DNA from: Betaproteobacteria bacterium
GTDB taxonomy: Bacteria > Pseudomonadota > Gammaproteobacteria > Burkholderiales > Burkholderiaceae_C
Assembly (NCBI GenBank): GCA_016716535.1
Contig: JADJWD010000007.1
Location: forward strand, 1,054,001-1,118,000
Length of the DNA: 64,000 nt
Direction: 5' to 3'
A model generated the notes under the pieces. It was not told the origin of the DNA, did no database searches, and was given only the letters and a program-made list of their open reading frames with translations. A program made the translations under genes and the position numbers. Shown in pieces: positions 34,733 through 43,706 of this stretch; the stretch's first letter is position 1, and each line of letters opens with the position of its first letter.

Positions 34733-35761
34733 TCAGCCGAGCTTGCCCGAGTACTTCTCGAGCTTGGCCATCGCCGCGTCACCGAACTTGCCGCGCCATT
34801 CGGCGTAGAAGCCGGCCTTGCCGAGCGCCTCGCGGAAGCTCTTCACGTCGGGGTAGTTGAAGATCATGCCCTTGGCCTTGAGCTGCGCCTCGAGGCCGTT
34901 GTTCAGGCGCCGGATGTCGTCGCGCTGCTTCAGCACCGCCTCGGTGATGTGCTTGGTGAGAAGCGCCTGCACGTCGGCCGGCGTGCTTGCCCAACGCTTG
35001 CCGTTGGCGAGGATCCACTGGCCGTCCCACATGTGGCCGGTCATCGACACGTACTTCTGCACCTCGTACAGCTTGGCGATGTCGATGATCGCCAGCGGGT
35101 TCTCCTGGCCCTCGACCACCTTGGTCTGCAGCGCCGAGTAGACCTCGCTGAAGTTGATGCCGGTCGGCGCCGCGCCGAAGGCCTTGAACATGCTCGTCCA
35201 CAGCGGGCTCACCGGCACGCGGATCTTGAAGCCCTGCAGATCGGCGGCGGTGTTGATCGGCTTCGTGGACGTGGTGATGTTGCGAAAGCCGTTGTCCAGG
35301 ATCTTGTCGAAGGTGTGCAGGCCGACCTTGCCAATCGCCTCGCGGATGAAGGCGCCGAGTTCGCCGTCCATCGCCGCCCACACCGTGGGGTAGTCCTTGA
35401 ACGCGAACGCCAGGCCGTTGATGCCGGCCAGCGGCACCAGCGTCTGCAGGATCAGGCCCGACAGCGGAAAGATGTCGATCGCGCCCGAGCGCACCTGGCT
35501 CAGCATGTCGGTGTCGCCGCCGAGCTGGTTGTTCGGGAAGATCTGGATCTCGACCTTGCCGCCGCTGGCCGCCTTGATCGCGTCGGCCGCTTCCTTGACG
35601 CGGATGTTCGACGGGTGCGTGACCGGGATGTTGTTCGCCCACTTGAAGGTGAGCGTGCCTTGCGCGCGCGCGGCGAGCGGCGCGCCGAGGGCGGCCACGG
35701 CAGCAGCGGTGCCGGCTTGCACGACGAAGCCGCGGCGATGGAGGTTGGGCGTTTGGCTCAT
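34733..35761 (-). CDS. dctP: TRAP transporter substrate-binding protein DctP
   Basis: A 342-residue periplasmic binding protein with an N-terminal RRGFVVQAG Tat-like signal ending at ARAQG. The mature part has the DctP core (IFPNNQLGGDTDMLSQVRSGAIDIF, the conserved Arg in LQGFKIRVP, and WANGQ-like WDGQWILANG). It supplies the fused DctQM permease. A good GGAGAG site precedes the ATG. Its stop overlaps an ATG at 34733 (TGATG), which suggests coupling to the permease gene. Confidence 0.93.
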   Translation of the reverse strand: MSQTPNLHRRGFVVQAGTAAAVAALGAPLAARAQGTLTFKWANNIPVTHPSNIRVKEAADAIKAASGGKVEIQIFPNNQLGGDTDMLSQVRSGAIDIFPLSGLILQTLVPLAGINGLAFAFKDYPTVWAAMDGELGAFIREAIGKVGLHTFDKILDNGFRNITTSTKPINTAADLQGFKIRVPVSPLWTSMFKAFGAAPTGINFSEVYSALQTKVVEGQENPLAIIDIAKLYEVQKYVSMTGHMWDGQWILANGKRWASTPADVQALLTKHITEAVLKQRDDIRRLNNGLEAQLKAKGMIFNYPDVKSFREALGKAGFYAEWRGKFGDAAMAKLEKYSGKLG

Positions 35762-35821
35762 GGTGGTTCTCTCTCTCCTGGCTGGGGTTGGTTTCGTGGG
35801 GTCGGGGAACGAACTGAACGC

Positions 35822-36790
35822 TTAACGCCGATCGAGCAGCCGGCGCGCCGCCAGTGCGATCTTCTCCGGCGTCAGCCGCGACTCGGCTTCGAGCACCGGC
35901 GCGTAGCCCACCGGGATGCGCGGCGCGCCGAGGCGGGCGACGCGGCAGCCGGTGGCTTCGGCGGCATGCGCGGCGACTTCGGCGCCGAAGCCGGCCACCT
36001 GCACCGCCTCGTGCACGACGAGCAATCGCCCGGTGCGCGCCGCCGACTCGTGCACCGCCGCCTGGTCCCACGGCCACAGCGTGCGCAGGTCGATCAGGTC
36101 CACGCCGACACCGCGTAGCGCCTCGCGCTGCAACGCCGCCCGCGCCGGCGCGACGCCGCGCGACCAGGTAACGAGCGTGAGGTCGTTGCCGCGATTCAGC
36201 GTCGCCGCCTTGCCGAGCGGCACGACGAGCGTCTCGTCGACCTCGCCGCGCTCGGACCAGAGCTCCTTGTGCTCGAGGTACATCACCGGGTCGCCGCTTT
36301 GCAGCGCCGCGGTCAGCAGGCCGGCGTTGTCCTGCGGCGTCGCCGGCGTCACGACAACGAGGCCCGGCAGGTGCGCGAACCACGCTTCGAGCGACTGCGA
36401 GTGCTGCGCCGCCGAGGCCGACCAGATGCCGATCGGCAGCCGCGCCACCAGCGGCACGCGCCCCTGGCCGCCGAACATGAAGCGATTCTTCGCCGCCTGG
36501 TTGACGATCTCGTCCATTGCGCAAAGCGCAAAGTCGATGACGCGCATCTCGACCACCGGGCGCAGGCCCGCGAGCGCCATGCCGACCGCGGCGCCCATGA
36601 TGTTGGCTTCCGAGATCGGCGTATCGATGATGCGATCGGCGCCGAACGCCTGCTGCAGCCCGCGGTACTGGCCGAAGACGCCGCCGCGGCCGAGGTCTTC
36701 GCCGAGCGCGACGATCGAGGCATCGGCGCGCATCGCGCGCTCCAGCGCGCCGGCCGCCGCTTCGGCATAGGTCAACGTGCGCACGCTCAT
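35822..36790 (-). CDS. 2-oxoacid/acetoin dehydrogenase E1 beta subunit
   Basis: A 322-residue transketolase-like subunit (MSVRTLTYAEAAAGALERAMRAD; GEDLGRGGVFGQYRGL; PISEANIMGAAVGMAL; MDEIVNQAAKNRFMFGGQ). With the E1 alpha subunit it forms a thiamine diphosphate enzyme that decarboxylates a 2-oxoacid or cleaves acetoin. Its start overlaps the E1 alpha stop by 4 nt. No E2 or E3 gene follows; dctP is next after 60 bp. Confidence 0.92.
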   Translation of the reverse strand: MSVRTLTYAEAAAGALERAMRADASIVALGEDLGRGGVFGQYRGLQQAFGADRIIDTPISEANIMGAAVGMALAGLRPVVEMRVIDFALCAMDEIVNQAAKNRFMFGGQGRVPLVARLPIGIWSASAAQHSQSLEAWFAHLPGLVVVTPATPQDNAGLLTAALQSGDPVMYLEHKELWSERGEVDETLVVPLGKAATLNRGNDLTLVTWSRGVAPARAALQREALRGVGVDLIDLRTLWPWDQAAVHESAARTGRLLVVHEAVQVAGFGAEVAAHAAEATGCRVARLGAPRIPVGYAPVLEAESRLTPEKIALAARRLLDRR

Positions 36791-37812
36791 CGCCACACTC
36801 CGGCGCCGGTCGTCATGACGTCCTCGTAGGCGGCGGCCGGCGCGGGCCACGGCGCGGCGGCGGCCGCGTCGAGCGCGGCGTCGATCTCGGCCTTCGCGTC
36901 GGCGGCGACCTGGTCGACCTGCTTCGTCGCGGCGCCGAGTGCCAAGAGCCGTTCACGCGCCAGGCGCAGCGGGTCGCGTTGGAGCGCCGCCTGCACCTCG
37001 GCCGCGTCGCGGTAGGTGCCCGGGTCCACCGAGACGTGGCCCTTGAAGCGGTAGGTCACGGCGTGCAGCAGGCGCGGGCCGCTGCCGGCGCGTACTTCGG
37101 CGAGCAGCTTGGCCGCGGCGGCATCGACGGCCTCGACATCGTTGCCGTCGACCTTCAGCGCCGGGATGCCCATCGCCTCGGCGCGCGCCGAGACGCCCGC
37201 GCCGGCGGTCATCGGGCCGGTGGGGGTCGTCGCCGAGATGCGGTTGTCCTCGCAGACGAAGAGCACCGGCAGCCGGTAGACCTGGGCCCAGTTGAGCCCT
37301 TCGAGGAACGGGCCGCGGTTGGCGGCGCCGTCGCCAAAGAAGCAGGCGACGACGTGCGGCGCGCCACGCACCTTCAGCGCGTGCGCGGCGCCGGTGGCGA
37401 TGGGGATGCCGGCGGCGACGACGCCGTTGGCGCCAAGCATGCCGACCGAGAAGTCGGCGATGTGCATCGAGCCGCCCTTGCCGCGGTTGTAGCCGCTGGC
37501 GCGGCCGAACAGCTCGCACATCATGCGTTCGGCCGAGGCGCCCTTGGCCAGCGTGTGGCCGTGGCCGCGGTGCGTGGAGGTGAGCAGGTCCTCGCGCACG
37601 AGGTTGATGCACACGCCCGCGGCCACCGCCTCCTGCCCGATCGACAGGTGCAGCGGCCCGCGCACGAGCGCCGGCTTGTCCGAGGCCGCCAGGCCCCAGG
37701 CGGCGACGCCGCCCATGCTGGCCGTCTCCGCCGCCTCTTCGAAGCAGCGGATGCGGCACATCAAACGGTAGAGATCGAAGAGGCGCTGCACGCGTCGGAG
37801 TCCTGAAAGCAT
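36787..37812 (-). CDS. Thiamine diphosphate-dependent E1 alpha subunit
   Basis: A 341-residue E1 alpha: conserved HLSIGQEAVAAGVC, STHRGHGHTLAKG, GKGGSMH and the ThDP motif beginning GDGAANRGPF and ending CEDN. Sequence features place it near acetoin and branched-chain or pyruvate dehydrogenase alpha subunits. It is the first gene of the cluster, divergent from an orphan binding-protein gene. The physiological substrate cannot be decided from sequence. Confidence 0.92.
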   Translation of the reverse strand: MLSGLRRVQRLFDLYRLMCRIRCFEEAAETASMGGVAAWGLAASDKPALVRGPLHLSIGQEAVAAGVCINLVREDLLTSTHRGHGHTLAKGASAERMMCELFGRASGYNRGKGGSMHIADFSVGMLGANGVVAAGIPIATGAAHALKVRGAPHVVACFFGDGAANRGPFLEGLNWAQVYRLPVLFVCEDNRISATTPTGPMTAGAGVSARAEAMGIPALKVDGNDVEAVDAAAAKLLAEVRAGSGPRLLHAVTYRFKGHVSVDPGTYRDAAEVQAALQRDPLRLARERLLALGAATKQVDQVAADAKAEIDAALDAAAAAPWPAPAAAYEDVMTTGAGVWR

Positions 37813-38006
37813 TGGGGCCAGAGGTTCAGGATGTAAACCAGCGGCCGGAAGCGACAGCGGCGATCTTAGAGGCGCCGGGGGTCGCGGTCGGCCAGGAAGT
37901 TCCCGGAATGCGGGCCAAGAGGGCCAGCATGTGGACCTGCTTTACCTGGTGTGCTCGCGGGCCTTTGCGCATTGGGCGATGAGGGTGCGCGCGGCATCAT
38001 CGACCG

Positions 38007-39818
38007 GTGGATGCGCCCGTTTCTCATTGGATTGCCCGGCTGCTGACCTTCGGCGTCGCGACATTCGCGGCCGCCTTTGCGTTTGCCGCAGGCCCCGCCG
38101 CCGCACCCGCCGCCAAGATCCTGCGCATCGCCAGCGCCAGCGAAACCGGCTTCGACCCGGCGCGGGTCGGCGACGTGCCGTCGTTCCTGGTGCTGAGCCA
38201 CATCTTCGAGCCGCTGCTCGGCTACGACCCGCTGGCGCGGCCGGTGCGGCTGGTGCCGCGCACCGCGGTCGCGTTGCCCGAGGCGAGCGCCGACCACCGC
38301 ACGTTCACCGTGCGCGTGCGCGCGGGCATCTTCTTCACCGACCACCCGGCCTTCGGCGGCCGCGCGCGCGAGCTGACGGCGGCCGACTACGCCTTCTCGC
38401 TGATGCGCATCGCCGACCCGGCGATGAAGAGCACGTCGTGGAGCAGCCTCGAGCAGGCCGGCATCGCGGGCCTGGCTGAGCGGCGCCGCGAGGCGGTCGA
38501 TGGCAAGCGGCCGTTCGACTACACGCGCCCGATCGCCGGTCTCGAAGTGCTGGACCGCTACACGCTGCGCTTCCACCTCAATGCCGGCCGGCCGCGCTTT
38601 GCGCAGGTGCTGGCCGAGGCCTCGACCGGCGCGGTGGCGCGCGAGGTCATCGAGGCGACCGGCGAGTTGTCGATGCAGCACCCGGTGGGCACCGGGCCGT
38701 TCAGGCTGGCCGAGTGGAAGCGCGCCTCGCGCATCGTGCTTGTGCGCAACGAGCGCTACCGCGACCGGCGCTACGAGGCGCAGCCGGCCGCCGATGACGC
38801 CGAGGGCCAGGCGATCCTCGCGCGGCTGAAGGGCCGGCGGCTGCCGATGGTCGACCGCGTCGAGATCTCGGTCATCGACGAGGCGCAGCCGACCTGGCTC
38901 GCCTTCCTCAACGGCGACGCCGATCTCGTCGCCGTGCCGGCCGAGTTCACCGAGGTCGTGCTGCCGGGCGGCAAGCTCGCGCCGCACCTGGCCAAGCGCG
39001 GCTTGGGCGTCGAGCAGGTGGTGATGCCGACCACCTACTACACGATGTTCAACATGGAGCATCCGCTGGTCGGCGGCTATGCGCCGGCGCAGGTGGCCTT
39101 GCGGCGCGCCATCGCCCTCGCCATCGACGTGCGGCGCGAGATCGACCTCTTGCGCCACGGCGCCGCGGTGCCCGCGCAGTCGCCGGTGACCGTGCACTTG
39201 AGCGGCTACGACCCGGCCTACAAGAGCGAGATGAGCGAGTACAGCCCGGCGCGCGCGCGGGCGCTGCTCGACCTCTACGGCTACATCGACCGCGACGGCG
39301 ACGGCTGGCGCGAGCAGCCCGACGGCCGCCCGCTCGTGCTGGAGAAGGCGACGCAGCCGACGCAGCAGACGCGCCGCTTCGACGACCTGATGCGCCGCGA
39401 CATGGCAGCGATCGGCCTGAAGATCGACTTCCGCGCCGGCTCGTGGCCCGAGCAGTACAAGGCGGCGCGCGCCGGCAAGCTGATGATGTGGTCGGTGCAA
39501 GGCCGCGCCAGCGCGCCCGATGGCCTGCAAGGCCTGCAGCGCTACGACGGCGCGACGAAGGGCGGCATCAACCTCGCCCGTTTCGACCTGCCGCAGATGA
39601 ACGAGCTGATCGCGCAACTGCTCGCACTGCCCGACGGCCGCGAGCGCGACGCCGTCTTCCACGAGGCCAAGCGGCTGACCGCGGCGTGGATGCCGTACAA
39701 GCTGCGCACGCACCCGATTCAGGTGACGCTGGTGCAGCCGTGGCTAATAGGCTTTCGGCGGCCGCTCTTCTGGCCGAACTGGTTCGAGGTCGTCGATATC
39801 GAGCGGGGGCAGCCGTAG
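38007..39818 (+). CDS. ABC transporter substrate-binding protein, peptide family (SBP_bac_5)
   Basis: A 603-residue exported binding protein, GTG start, with a signal peptide ending near GPAAAPA and the family-5 core (VPSFLVLSHIFEPLLGYDPLARP, HPVGTGPFRLAEW, DVRREIDLLRHG). Family members bind oligopeptides, nickel or other solutes. No permease or ATPase gene is adjacent, so it is either an orphan or serves a transporter elsewhere; the yejABEF-like operon in this window has its own binding protein. Confidence 0.88.
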   Translation: MDAPVSHWIARLLTFGVATFAAAFAFAAGPAAAPAAKILRIASASETGFDPARVGDVPSFLVLSHIFEPLLGYDPLARPVRLVPRTAVALPEASADHRTFTVRVRAGIFFTDHPAFGGRARELTAADYAFSLMRIADPAMKSTSWSSLEQAGIAGLAERRREAVDGKRPFDYTRPIAGLEVLDRYTLRFHLNAGRPRFAQVLAEASTGAVAREVIEATGELSMQHPVGTGPFRLAEWKRASRIVLVRNERYRDRRYEAQPAADDAEGQAILARLKGRRLPMVDRVEISVIDEAQPTWLAFLNGDADLVAVPAEFTEVVLPGGKLAPHLAKRGLGVEQVVMPTTYYTMFNMEHPLVGGYAPAQVALRRAIALAIDVRREIDLLRHGAAVPAQSPVTVHLSGYDPAYKSEMSEYSPARARALLDLYGYIDRDGDGWREQPDGRPLVLEKATQPTQQTRRFDDLMRRDMAAIGLKIDFRAGSWPEQYKAARAGKLMMWSVQGRASAPDGLQGLQRYDGATKGGINLARFDLPQMNELIAQLLALPDGRERDAVFHEAKRLTAAWMPYKLRTHPIQVTLVQPWLIGFRRPLFWPNWFEVVDIERGQP

Positions 39819-39851
39819 CGGCCTGCCTTGCCGCTCGATTCGTCGTTCGCT

Positions 39852-40790
39852 CTACCGCTCCGTCACACCGAGCTTGTCGAGCAGGCCGTTCAGCTCGTCG
39901 AGCGAATCAAAGCGGATCGCGATCTCGCCGCGTTCGCTGCCCTTGCGCCCGGGCTTCGCGCGGCGCGAGAGACGGATCTCCACCGCGGCGGCCAATTGGT
40001 CGGCGAGCTTCTCTTCCAGCCGCGTGATGTCGCGGCCCTTGTCGGCCGATTTGCCGGCGCCGTCGCGCGGCGCGCGCGCGGCGGCCGGCGCGAGCTGGCG
40101 CGTCACCAGGCGCTCGGCTTCGCGCACGCTCAACTTCTTTGCGACGATCTCCTGGCCGGCCATCACCTGCTGCGCCGGCGGCAGCGCCAGCAGCGCGCGC
40201 GCGTGCCCCATGTCGAGGTCGCCGGCGACCAGCGCCGTCTGCACCGGCTCGGCCAGGTGCAACAGGCGCAGCAGGTTGCTCGCCGCGCTGCGCGAACGCC
40301 CCACCGCCTGCGCCGCCTGCTCGTGCGTGAGCTGGAACTCGCCGATCAGCCGCTGCAGGCCCTGCGCCTCTTCGAGAGGGTTCAGGTCCTCGCGCTGGAT
40401 GTTCTCGATCAGCGCCATCACCGCCGCGGCCTCGTCGGGCACGGCCTTCACGAGCACCGGCACGCGGTCCAGCCCCGCCAGCGCGGCGGCACGCACGCGG
40501 CGTTCGCCGGCGATGATTTCGTAGGGGGCTGAAGCACCGTCATCGCCGTTCGAACCGGCCGACACCGGCCGCACCAGCACCGGCTGCATGACGCCCTGGC
40601 TCTTGATGCTCTCGGCCAGCTCGTACAGGGACCCCTCGTCCATGCGCGTGCGCGGCTGGTATTTGCCGGGGCGCAGTTGCGCCAGCAGCAGTTCGGTCGG
40701 CGCGCCGGGCGCTGTCGGCGTGTCGCTGACCTTCGGGCCGAGCAGCGCTTCGAGGCCGAGGCCGAGGCCCTTGGGTTTCTTGGTGACCAT
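39852..40790 (-). CDS. parB: ParB chromosome partitioning protein
   Basis: A 312-residue ParB with the N-terminal KKPKGLGLGLEALLG motif, the CTP-binding ParB/Srx domain (YEIIAGERRVRAAALAG; ENIQREDLNPLEEAQG), the KorB-type HTH (LTHEQAAQAVGRSRSAASNLLRL) and a C-terminal dimerisation region. It loads at parS as a CTP-dependent clamp and acts with ParA in origin segregation. It is separated from parA by the plus-strand argC and a GNAT gene, unlike the usual parAB pair. Confidence 0.95.
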   Translation of the reverse strand: MVTKKPKGLGLGLEALLGPKVSDTPTAPGAPTELLLAQLRPGKYQPRTRMDEGSLYELAESIKSQGVMQPVLVRPVSAGSNGDDGASAPYEIIAGERRVRAAALAGLDRVPVLVKAVPDEAAAVMALIENIQREDLNPLEEAQGLQRLIGEFQLTHEQAAQAVGRSRSAASNLLRLLHLAEPVQTALVAGDLDMGHARALLALPPAQQVMAGQEIVAKKLSVREAERLVTRQLAPAAARAPRDGAGKSADKGRDITRLEEKLADQLAAAVEIRLSRRAKPGRKGSERGEIAIRFDSLDELNGLLDKLGVTER

Positions 40791-40884
40791 GGCGGGCGAT
40801 TGTGTCAGCCGGCCTTGTATGCTCGGGCGGCGCGCGACTGCGCACGTGTCCGCGGCGCCGCTTTCATCGAGATCAGAGGTCAGC

Positions 40885-41856
40885 ATGGGTCACAAGGTCT
40901 ACGTCGACGGGCAGGAAGGCACCACCGGCCTGCGCATCTTCGAGTACCTGGCGAAGCGCGCCGACGTGGAGCTGCTGCGCATCGACCCCGAGCGGCGCAA
41001 GGACGCGGCCGAGCGCGCGCGCCTGCTGAACGCCGCCGACGTGGCGTTCCTGTGCCTGCCCGACGCGGCGGCGCGCGAGGCGGCGGCGATGGTGACGAAC
41101 CCGCGCACGTGCCTGATCGACGCCAGCACCGCGCACCGCACCGCGCCCGGCTGGGTCTACGGCCTGCCCGAACTGGCGCCGGGGCAGCGAGAAGCGATCC
41201 GCGCTTCCAAGCGCATTTCCAACCCGGGCTGCCACGCGACGGCCTTCGTGATGCTGCTGCGGCCGCTGGTGGATGCGCGCGTCGTGCCGGCGTCGTGGCC
41301 GGTGTCGGCCACCTCGATCACCGGCTACTCGGGCGGCGGCAAGAAGATGATCGAGGAGTACCAGGCGGCCGCGCCGGCGATGAGCGCGGCGCTCGCGGCC
41401 GGGCATGGCAACCCGGTGCTCGGCGCGCCGCGGCCTTACGGCCTGAAGCTCGGACACAAGCACCTGCCCGAGATGGTGGCGCACACGGGGCTCGCGACGA
41501 AGCCGGTGTTCGTGCCGATCGTCAGCAACTTCTACAAGGGGCTGGCGGTCACCGTGCCGCTGCCGCTGAAGGCCATCGGCACCACCGCCGCGGCCGTGCA
41601 GGCCGCCTACGAGCGCCACTACGCCGGCGAGCGCTTCGTGCGCGTGATGCCGTTGTCCGACCCCGCGACGCTGGAAGGCGGCTTCCTCGACGTGCAGGCG
41701 TGCAACGACACGAACCGGGTGGACATCTTCGTCTTCGCCAACGACGAGCAGGCGGTGGTCATCGCGCGCCTGGACAACCTCGGCAAGGGTGCCAGCGGCG
41801 CGGCGGTGCAGGCGATGAACATTCACTTGGGGGCCGAGGAAGGGTTGGGGCTCTGA
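40885..41856 (+). CDS. argC: N-acetyl-gamma-glutamyl-phosphate reductase (type 2 ArgC)
   Basis: A 323-residue enzyme of arginine biosynthesis that reduces N-acetylglutamyl phosphate to the semialdehyde with NADPH. The catalytic cysteine is C116 in ISNPGCHATAF; VDGQEGTTGLRI forms the nucleotide-binding start. The short length and the GHKHLPEM segment place it in the argC2 group. It is alone on the plus strand between parB and a GNAT gene. The start follows an AGAGGTCAGC ribosome-like stretch. Confidence 0.93.
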   Translation: MGHKVYVDGQEGTTGLRIFEYLAKRADVELLRIDPERRKDAAERARLLNAADVAFLCLPDAAAREAAAMVTNPRTCLIDASTAHRTAPGWVYGLPELAPGQREAIRASKRISNPGCHATAFVMLLRPLVDARVVPASWPVSATSITGYSGGGKKMIEEYQAAAPAMSAALAAGHGNPVLGAPRPYGLKLGHKHLPEMVAHTGLATKPVFVPIVSNFYKGLAVTVPLPLKAIGTTAAAVQAAYERHYAGERFVRVMPLSDPATLEGGFLDVQACNDTNRVDIFVFANDEQAVVIARLDNLGKGASGAAVQAMNIHLGAEEGLGL

Positions 41857-41874
41857 GTCTCCGAGCGCTCTCCC

Positions 41875-41910
41875 ACCGTTGGGGCTGAGCCTGTCGAAGC
41901 CCTCGCCGGA
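41875..41910. repeat. Short dispersed repeat (TGAGCCTGTCGAAG type)
   Basis: The segment contains GGGGCTGAGCCTGTCGAAGCC, a motif I recognise as an intergenic dispersed repeat in many proteobacterial genomes. A related copy is at 43568-43618. Copy number elsewhere is not visible here. Confidence 0.5.
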
Positions 41911-41922
41911 ACGGATGGCGGG

Positions 41923-42756
41923 TCAGCCCCCTGGCGCGAGCCGGTAGTGGTAGCCGTACCCGTCCTCGAAACCGAGCCGCGTGTAGAGGCGCCGCGCGCC
42001 AGCGTTGTAGGCGCCGACCTGAAGATAAGCAGAACGGGCGCCCGCCTCATCGAACGCGAAAGCGAGCAATCGCTTGCATACCCATTCGCCGCGCCCTTGG
42101 CGCTGCTGGCCGGTGGCGGTGGCAATGTCGTACAGGCCGACGAGCGCCCCCTCCTGCGCCACCTGCCCGCAGGCGACGACTTCTTTCCCGTGCGTCAGCA
42201 CGAAGCCGCGGTAAGGCACTGGCGAGGCGAGCAGCCGCTCGGCGTGGGCCTGGCGCACCGGCGTGGATGAGCCGCGCAGCGCGCCGACCGCCTCGGCGTA
42301 GTCCGCCGCGCTGACTTCGGCCCAAGTCAGGCCGGCGGGCACCGGGCCGGTGTCAAGCGCGACCCGGTCGATCCGCGGCAGCACCATCACCCGCGTGTCG
42401 TCGTGGTAGCCGAAGCCGGCTTGTCGCAGTACGCCGTCGAGCTCCGCCGGCTGCGTGAACGGCGTGATCCGCACCGTCATCGGCAGGCCGTGCGAACGGT
42501 AGAGCGTCGCGCACTCGGCCAGCTTCTCGTCGATGCCGCGGCAGCCCGCGGCGACGGCGTTGATGCAACGCGCCCGCTGCGCTTTGCCCGGGTTGAAGCG
42601 GACGAGCCAGCCGTCCATCCAGCGCTGCTGCGGCGGCGCGCTGGCGTTCAGGCCGGCGTCTTCGACGCGGACGAGGAAGACCGGGTCGTGGCGGCCGAGC
42701 CGCTCGGCCGGCGGGCCTTCCTCGGCCGCCGCCCCTGCCGCCGCCTTAACCGACAC
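41923..42756 (-). CDS. GNAT family N-acetyltransferase between parA and parB
   Basis: About 277 residues. The C-terminal half has the GNAT acetyl-CoA loop (ATATGQQRQGRGEWVCKRLL) and the family ending YNAGARRLYTRLGFEDGYGYHYR. The N-terminal half is a degenerate second GNAT-like domain. Substrate unknown. A GTG at 42756 behind an AGGAG site overlaps parA by 11 nt; an in-frame ATG at 42786 would overlap it by 41 nt. Either way it is co-translated with parA. Confidence 0.85.
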   Translation of the reverse strand: MSVKAAAGAAAEEGPPAERLGRHDPVFLVRVEDAGLNASAPPQQRWMDGWLVRFNPGKAQRARCINAVAAGCRGIDEKLAECATLYRSHGLPMTVRITPFTQPAELDGVLRQAGFGYHDDTRVMVLPRIDRVALDTGPVPAGLTWAEVSAADYAEAVGALRGSSTPVRQAHAERLLASPVPYRGFVLTHGKEVVACGQVAQEGALVGLYDIATATGQQRQGRGEWVCKRLLAFAFDEAGARSAYLQVGAYNAGARRLYTRLGFEDGYGYHYRLAPGG

Positions 42757-43516
42757 GCTTGACCATCTCCTGTGCGAACTCGACAAACGCCTGCGCGCCG
42801 CGCGAGGCCGGGTCGAAGACGACGCCCGGCTGGCCGTAGCTCGGCGCCTCGGCCAGCCGCACGTTGCGCGGGATCACCGTGTCGAACACCTTCTCGCCGA
42901 AATGCGACTTCAACTGCTCGCTGACCTGCTGCTGCAACGTGATGCGCGGGTCGAACATCACGCGCAAGAGGCCGATCAACTGCAGGTCCGGGTTCAGGTT
43001 CGCGTGCACCTGCTTGATCGTGTTGACGAGGTCCGACAGCCCCTCGAGCGCGAAGTACTCGCACTGCATCGGCACGATGACGCCGTGCGCGCTGACCAGG
43101 CCATTCAGCGTCAGCAGGCTCAGGCTCGGCGGGCAGTCGATCAGGACGAAGTCGTACTCGTCGCGCACCGCCTGCAACGCTTTCTTCAGCCGGCGCTCGC
43201 GGCGCTCCTGGGTCACGAGTTCGACCTCGGCGCCGGCGAGTTCGCGGTTGGCGCCGAGCACGTCGTAGCCGCCCTTCGGGCTGCGCTGGCGCGCGTCGGC
43301 GATCGACGCCGATTCCAGCAGCACGTCGTAGACGGTGGCCGCGAGCGCGCGCTTGTCGATGCCCGAGCCCATCGTCGCGTTGCCCTGCGGGTCGAGGTCG
43401 ACGGCCAGCACCCGCTGGCCGACCTGGGCCAGGCCCGCTGCGAGGTTGACGGTCGTCGTGGTCTTGCCGACGCCGCCCTTCTGGTTGGCGACGCAGAAGA
43501 TGCGCAGTTTGGACAT
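42746..43516 (-). CDS. parA: ParA chromosome partitioning ATPase
   Basis: A 256-residue ParA/Soj ATPase with the deviant Walker A motif KGGVGKTT near residues 13-20, Walker A' DLDPQGNATMG and Walker B VLIDCPPSL. It binds DNA when ATP-bound and drives ParB-parS complexes apart. It follows rsmG by 190 bp and overlaps the GNAT gene. Confidence 0.96.
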   Translation of the reverse strand: MSKLRIFCVANQKGGVGKTTTTVNLAAGLAQVGQRVLAVDLDPQGNATMGSGIDKRALAATVYDVLLESASIADARQRSPKGGYDVLGANRELAGAEVELVTQERRERRLKKALQAVRDEYDFVLIDCPPSLSLLTLNGLVSAHGVIVPMQCEYFALEGLSDLVNTIKQVHANLNPDLQLIGLLRVMFDPRITLQQQVSEQLKSHFGEKVFDTVIPRNVRLAEAPSYGQPGVVFDPASRGAQAFVEFAQEMVKRVG

Positions 43517-43567
43517 TCGGAAGGTTGTGGGGCCGGTGGACGGGCGAGGCCCGCTCGATGAACCACT

Positions 43568-43618
43568 CCGTTCGCCCTGAGCAGGGGACTGAGCTTGTCG
43601 AAGGCGCCGTGCCGAAGG
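43568..43618. repeat. Dispersed repeat copy in the rsmG-parA gap
   Basis: Contains CTGAGCTTGTCGAAGG flanked by CCGTTCGCCCTGAGC and GTGCCGAAGG, related to the copy at 41875-41910. The two half-sites form a loose inverted arrangement. Confidence 0.5.
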
Positions 43619-43706
43619 GCCGGGGCCGCCGCGAGGTTAGCCGAGAAACCTTTCGCGGCGATCGGCCGGCGGGCTGTTTTCTGTTGCGCGCCCTGCCACG
43701 GCCAGC

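Noticed and set aside
31298..36118. Plus-strand open frame of about 1600 codons across the IclR-TRAP cluster
   Set aside because: Arg/His/Asp-rich shadow of six convincing minus-strand genes.
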